Source of the DNA: Galaxea fascicularis
Taxonomy: Eukaryota; Cnidaria; Anthozoa; Scleractinia; Euphylliidae
Assembly (NCBI GenBank): GCA_948470475.1
Contig: OX419341.1
Coordinates: forward strand, 2,710,084-2,774,083
DNA: 64,000 bases
Reading direction: 5' to 3'
Shown here: positions 61,601 through 64,000 of the stretch, one piece after another
How the letters are laid out: every line of letters starts with the position of its first letter
Position numbering within the stretch: the stretch's first letter is position 1
Program-made: the position numbers and the translations under genes
Notes under the pieces: generated by a model
Told to the model about the DNA's origin: nothing
Seen by the model: only the letters and a program-made list of their open reading frames with translations
The model's database searches: none

Positions 61601-63886
61601 GAAAGCCAAGTCGCACCACACAACATGAGTGAGAGTATTGCAACATGCATCTCAACTCTCGCACAGCAAAGGAAGGACCTCTGGCAGACTGGAGAGACTT
61701 GGGGCCAGGTACATTTTCAGCTCAAGATTGAAAGAGCTTTCATTAATTTTGAGACTTTCTTTTAAAAGCATTTGCAGCTACACAAAAGCGGATACTGATC
61801 TGTGACTTATTTTTAAGGGTAAGGATATCAGATTGCTGTTGGAAGTAGACACACTTAAACTTGTAGAACCAAGAACAAAGGTTACTCTGCTAGTCCAGCC
61901 TGTTTCTAAAATGAGGGTTTGGGGCACTGGCAAGGAAGATCAAAGGTAAGTTACTTCCATGTAAAAGAGTATTGAAGAGTCCATCTACAATGCTGGTCAT
62001 AAGACCTTGGGATACTCGTCAAACATGTACAAAAATGAGAAAAAATTCTTACATGTATGTCCATCATTATAACACTGAAGCATGTTCCTCTTTCACTGCT
62101 TTTTTACATTTAGAACCCCCTTTAACCCCCCCCCCCCCCCCACCAAAAAAAAAAAATTAGTGTTGAAGGACTTATCTTCATGTTGGAGACCATCAAAATC
62201 AACATTGTAATGGGGATGGGGGGGGGGAGGGGGGAGGAAAACAGGAATTGTCCCAACTTGCATTGTAGGTATGGTTAATCTTTGAAATTTACGTAACTTG
62301 CAATGGCCAAAATTTGTAGTTTACAAGTATATACACTTTGATATGGGCATTTGAATCACTATTAAATTCCGACAATGTGCAGCTTACCAAACATCACCAC
62401 TGCCAGCATCCTGGTTTATCTGACTTGAAACCTTTTTGTCAGAAATCAAAGGCAAGTGCAGATGGGTTATAAGGTAGGAGTTGTGTGTGTGAATAGGTCA
62501 ACTGTGGACTTAATCCCTACAGCAGTCACACTTCTATCTTCATTTTCAACAATACTCATCGAGCCTCTCTTTCAGGGATTTTGCATATGTCGCTAGAGAT
62601 CCCTCAACTGGTAAACACAAGTGCCACATGTTCCGATGCCATGGCAACATTTCTGGGCGAGCAATCACCAATGCATTGCATGATATGTGCAGCAGGATTC
62701 TAGAAGAAAAGAAAAAGGCACAGGAGAGCAGCAGGAAGATATCAGCTCAGAAGCCATGGTCAGACATTATCAACACACCGCCTCCTTCATCGGCAAGAGG
62801 TACCTGGAACATAATAAAGTGCAGCTGTTGGAGACCACAAATTGCTTTTCATTTTTTTGGAGTTACCTTACCTGCTTATATTTTTGCATAGAGCAGTCTG
62901 ATGCTAGCCTCTGTGGCAGAGCTGACAAACCTTAAATAAACATACATCATGATACAAAAAAGTTACAGTGCTGTACATGTAGATGTATCAAAAAGGCAAA
63001 AGTGCACACTAGCTAAAAATTCTATAATCTGGATGGTTTAGTTGCTTACTGCAACCCAGTTAAGTTATAATATAGTATGATGTGACTAGCATTTATTAAA
63101 TTATGTTCAAGACCTGTTACATTACAAAGTTGTTAACAAGCACTACAGCAATAACTAAGAATTGTAAATGTTATCCAGGTGTGTTAAAAACTAACAACAA
63201 AGAAAGCTGTTGTAGTAGAAGTCCTTTCAACGCTTCTTTGGGTTTTTGTTAATGCTGATAAATACTTGTTTTTCAGATAATGCCAGTTTTAATGAAAAGC
63301 CCCATGTGGAACAAAAGAAGAGCTTTTCTGCTAAATATGTTGGTAGTATAGATGTCCCCAAACCAACAGGTTTGAATGTACTCTAGTTTGTGATTTAAAA
63401 CATCTAACTGTTACTTATACATTCACACACATGTGAAGTGGCTAATTACCAATACCAGTGTTGATGGCCAGTTAAAGTTTGGAGTTGTCAAATTGTGATA
63501 GCTGGCAAAAAATAGTAAGGAATAATAAACTGAAACTTAAATTCAAGTTGGTTTATGAGTATCACAGAGAATCTCACAAGGAAAAAGATACACTGTACAA
63601 AAAGATAGTCTTGTACTAGAGGGTTACAAAGAAGGAGAAATATTAAAACTAAAATAAAAATAAATTATTCTAATAATGATTACAAAATAGAGGGAAGGAA
63701 GATGATATTCATAAGGCTTTTGTCATATATTTGTATTTGTTTCTGTTTGTAAAATTTACCTTGTTTGTTTTTGTAGGAGTGGAGATTTTGAACAAGGCGA
63801 TCAGTAAGTTAACTAGCAAAGGAGGTACATGGAGAACAATTCTGATTGAAATAAGTATTTCAAACATCAGAATAACAGACTGCACG
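46674..63886 (+). CDS. APBB: APBB/Fe65-like adaptor (B-box, WW, PTB1, PTB2 start), partial
   Basis: Spliced gene, 5' exon(s) unplaced, running past the right edge. Exons: 46674-46819, 52210-52353, 54253-54369, 56000-56048, 57535-58617, 59163-59273, 59703-60409, 60827-60877, 61556-61708, 61818-61945, 62576-62799, 63277-63369, 63777-63886; about 1038 aa visible and all phases consistent. Order: Ser/Lys-rich start, B-box-like zinc finger, long acidic linker with YxxV motifs, basic KIFKKKHRR, WW domain (GWREV...YYWH...TTQW), PTB1 (MGWIEL..., LKLVEP, RVWG, DFAYVARD, HMFRC), then PTB2 (FSAKYVGSIDVPKPTGVEIL). WW-PTB-PTB is diagnostic of Fe65/APBB. Known for the family: PTB2 binds the APP cytoplasmic tail NPxY, WW binds Pro-rich partners such as Mena, and Fe65 can enter the nucleus. 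The first listed exon begins in phase 1, so at least one coding exon lies upstream. Confidence 0.88.
48313..48504 (-). repeat. Foldback repeat with a hammerhead-like motif
   Basis: Arms from TATATTCTATATATAAGGCT to the mirrored AGCCTTGTATATAGAATATA, about 85 bp each, diverged. The left arm on the minus strand reads CACC-CTGATGA-T-GGC-ACACA-GCC-GAAAACGTTT-GGT (about 48371-48408), matching a minimal hammerhead. The right arm has lost the CTGATGA core. Confidence 0.65.
49350..49688. repeat. Foldback MITE in the Fe65-like intron
   Basis: TTAGCCTGTGAGCAA, TCTGGTGGAGGGGCGGGAAA and AGGAGAGCTTGCAACT are mirrored at the right end (AGTTGCAAGCTCTCCTTTTC, GCCCTGCCACCAGA, GCTCGCAGGCTAA). The right arm has an extra AGCCTGGAGAGCTTG insertion. 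Non-coding. Confidence 0.8.
50121..50273. repeat. Foldback MITE with internal repeats
   Basis: GAGTTGCTCAAAGCATGGTT at the left is mirrored by AACCATGCTTTGAGCAACTC at the right. A second AAGCATGGTTAGCGGTAACC copy is inside. Confidence 0.8.
50312..50410. repeat. Near-perfect 37 bp-arm hairpin
   Basis: ACCACTTTGAAGATGTCATA continuing to AACAATTTTTC is mirrored by GAAAAATTGTT continuing to TCAAAGTGGT at 50410, with an A/T-rich loop of about 25 bp. It directly abuts the next foldback. Confidence 0.9.
50411..50553. repeat. Foldback MITE-like repeat, copy 2
   Basis: Inverted copy of 4839-4982. AAATTAAATTCAGGTAAAAA at the left and TTTTTTACCTGAATTTAATT at the right. The internal CCTAAGCCTAATTATTCAAA is conserved in reverse in copy 1. 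Confidence 0.8.
52354..55999 (+). other. Introns around the B-box exon
   Basis: 52354-54252 and 54370-55999, interrupted only by exon 54253-54369. A G13 run lies near 52429-52441. A TTACTACTTCC-type simple repeat lies at about 55867-55933. Nothing else supportable. Confidence 0.5.
54253..54369 (+). CDS. B-box-like zinc-finger exon of the Fe65-like gene
   Basis: 39 codons, phase 0 at both ends and in frame with neighbours. The spacing C-x2-C-x8-C-x2-C-x4-C-x2-C-x4-H-x3-C (CTVC, CATC, YCEKC, VSVH, then NC from the next exon) is that of a B-box zinc finger. An ATG at codon 4 could also serve as an alternative start. Acceptor CTGCAAAAG is only moderate; donor AAG|GTAAAC is good. Confidence 0.65.
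56599..56990. repeat. Foldback repeat with degenerate hammerhead-like motifs
   Basis: Arms 56599-56738 and 56852-56990 are close reverse complements, ending inward with AGTGTGAATTGG. Each carries GACTGCAGTTC-GGCAGTC followed by RAAAGCTC (56648-56683 minus, 56903-56938 plus). This has the stem II and GAAA/minimal stem III layout of a hammerhead. The first core reads UCGAAGA instead of CUGANGA. Confidence 0.6.
57125..57490 (-). pseudogene. Degenerate 3' fragment of a non-LTR retrotransposon reverse transcriptase
   Basis: On the minus strand, interrupted frames give ITNAKLYGNLP, KRRLRLAGH and, after a one-base shift, IARIMDDRDCW. These are the spaced signature of the tail after the RT domain in RTE/jockey-type non-LTR elements. 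At least one stop and one frameshift are present. It ends about 45 bp before exon 57535. Confidence 0.6.
59521..59665 (+). repeat. G-rich intronic tract with quadruplex potential
   Basis: Sense-strand clusters of GGGG runs (GGGGGAGGGAAAGGGGAAGG, GGGTGGGGAGGAGGGGG, GTGGGGGTGGGGGTGTGG) just upstream of exon 59703. Several sets of four G-runs fit G-quadruplex formation. Confidence 0.75.
60301..60393 (+). other. WW domain of the Fe65-like protein
   Basis: LPEGWREVKGDTGTYYWHVA followed by TTQWTLP. Both signature tryptophans (GW and QW), the central YYW and the terminal proline are present. It closely matches the Fe65-type WW. Confidence 0.9.
60525..60665 (-). repeat. Dispersed repeat shared with 27160-27300
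   Basis: Reverse-complement copy of 27160-27300, including GCGTACATGTGTGGCTTACT and CTCGACTCTCGTGGAC. It lies in the intron before exon 60827. Confidence 0.75.
60884..61165. repeat. Composite inverted repeat after exon 60827
   Basis: TCTTATTAACCAAGC at the left is mirrored by GCTTGGTTAATAAGA near 61004-61018. GAATATCGGCCC and GGGCCGATATTC also pair. The following segment ends CTGTCATGTAATAAAG, echoing TTTATTACATGACTG. It looks like a nested foldback element. Confidence 0.65.
62120..62240. repeat. Homopolymer tracts (C17, A11, G11)
   Basis: CCCCCC...CACCAAAAAAAAAAA at about 62120-62157 and GGGATGGGGGGGGGGGAGG at about 62213-62235, in the intron between PTB1 exons. Prone to sequencing error. 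Confidence 0.9.
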
Positions 63887-64000
63887 GTAAGGAGTTGTCC
63901 TTTGATGAGCAAAATTTCTTTTCAGTGCTGACATCTTGCAGAATGATGACTGTTTTTCAGTGTTGTTAAACATACACAGTAACAGCTGGCCTTGTTTTCT

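Overview
This window is eukaryotic nuclear DNA: AT-rich, with long GT-AG introns, short exons, and many small foldback transposons and tRNA-derived SINE-like repeats. The three proteins are animal-specific families. Repeat style and gene content suggest an anthozoan cnidarian, most likely a stony coral; the taxon is inference. All three recognisable genes lie on the + strand, in the order AFF (AF4/FMR2 family), NSUN7, APBB/Fe65 family. I rebuilt them by hand from splice sites, reading frame and family homology. There are no operons, CRISPR arrays, rRNA genes or convincing functional tRNA genes.

Region 1 (398-23520) is an AFF-family gene, the scaffold of the super elongation complex, in 22 exons encoding about 1211 aa with every splice phase consistent. 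It has a 6.5 kb first intron. Its last intron carries a young 944 bp Penelope-like retroelement with a 203 bp perfect inverted repeat and two hammerhead-ribozyme motifs, inserted 7 bp after the splice donor between 14 bp target duplications.

Region 2 (about 23521-33022) has no gene I can support. It holds palindromic MITEs, SINE-like fragments, a CCAAT-rich dispersed repeat and simple repeats. Region 3 (33023-40457) is NSUN7 in 10 exons (692 aa). It belongs to the RNA m5C methyltransferase family, but the motif VI cysteine is replaced by arginine. Its introns contain a 70 bp perfect hairpin and two MITEs with TTA target duplications.

Region 4 (40458-46673) is intergenic or the 5' part of the third gene, with one weakly supported minus-strand exon. 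Region 5 (46674 to beyond the right edge) is an APBB/Fe65-like adaptor with a long acidic N-terminal region, a WW domain, PTB1 and the start of PTB2. An in-frame exon encodes a B-box-like zinc finger, which I do not know from vertebrate Fe65 proteins. NSUN7 next to an APBB gene matches the human NSUN7-APBB2 neighbourhood as I remember it, suggesting ancient microsynteny.

The three genes do different jobs (transcription elongation, RNA-methyltransferase-like function, APP-family adaptor signalling). Nothing in the sequence shows that they act in one pathway.
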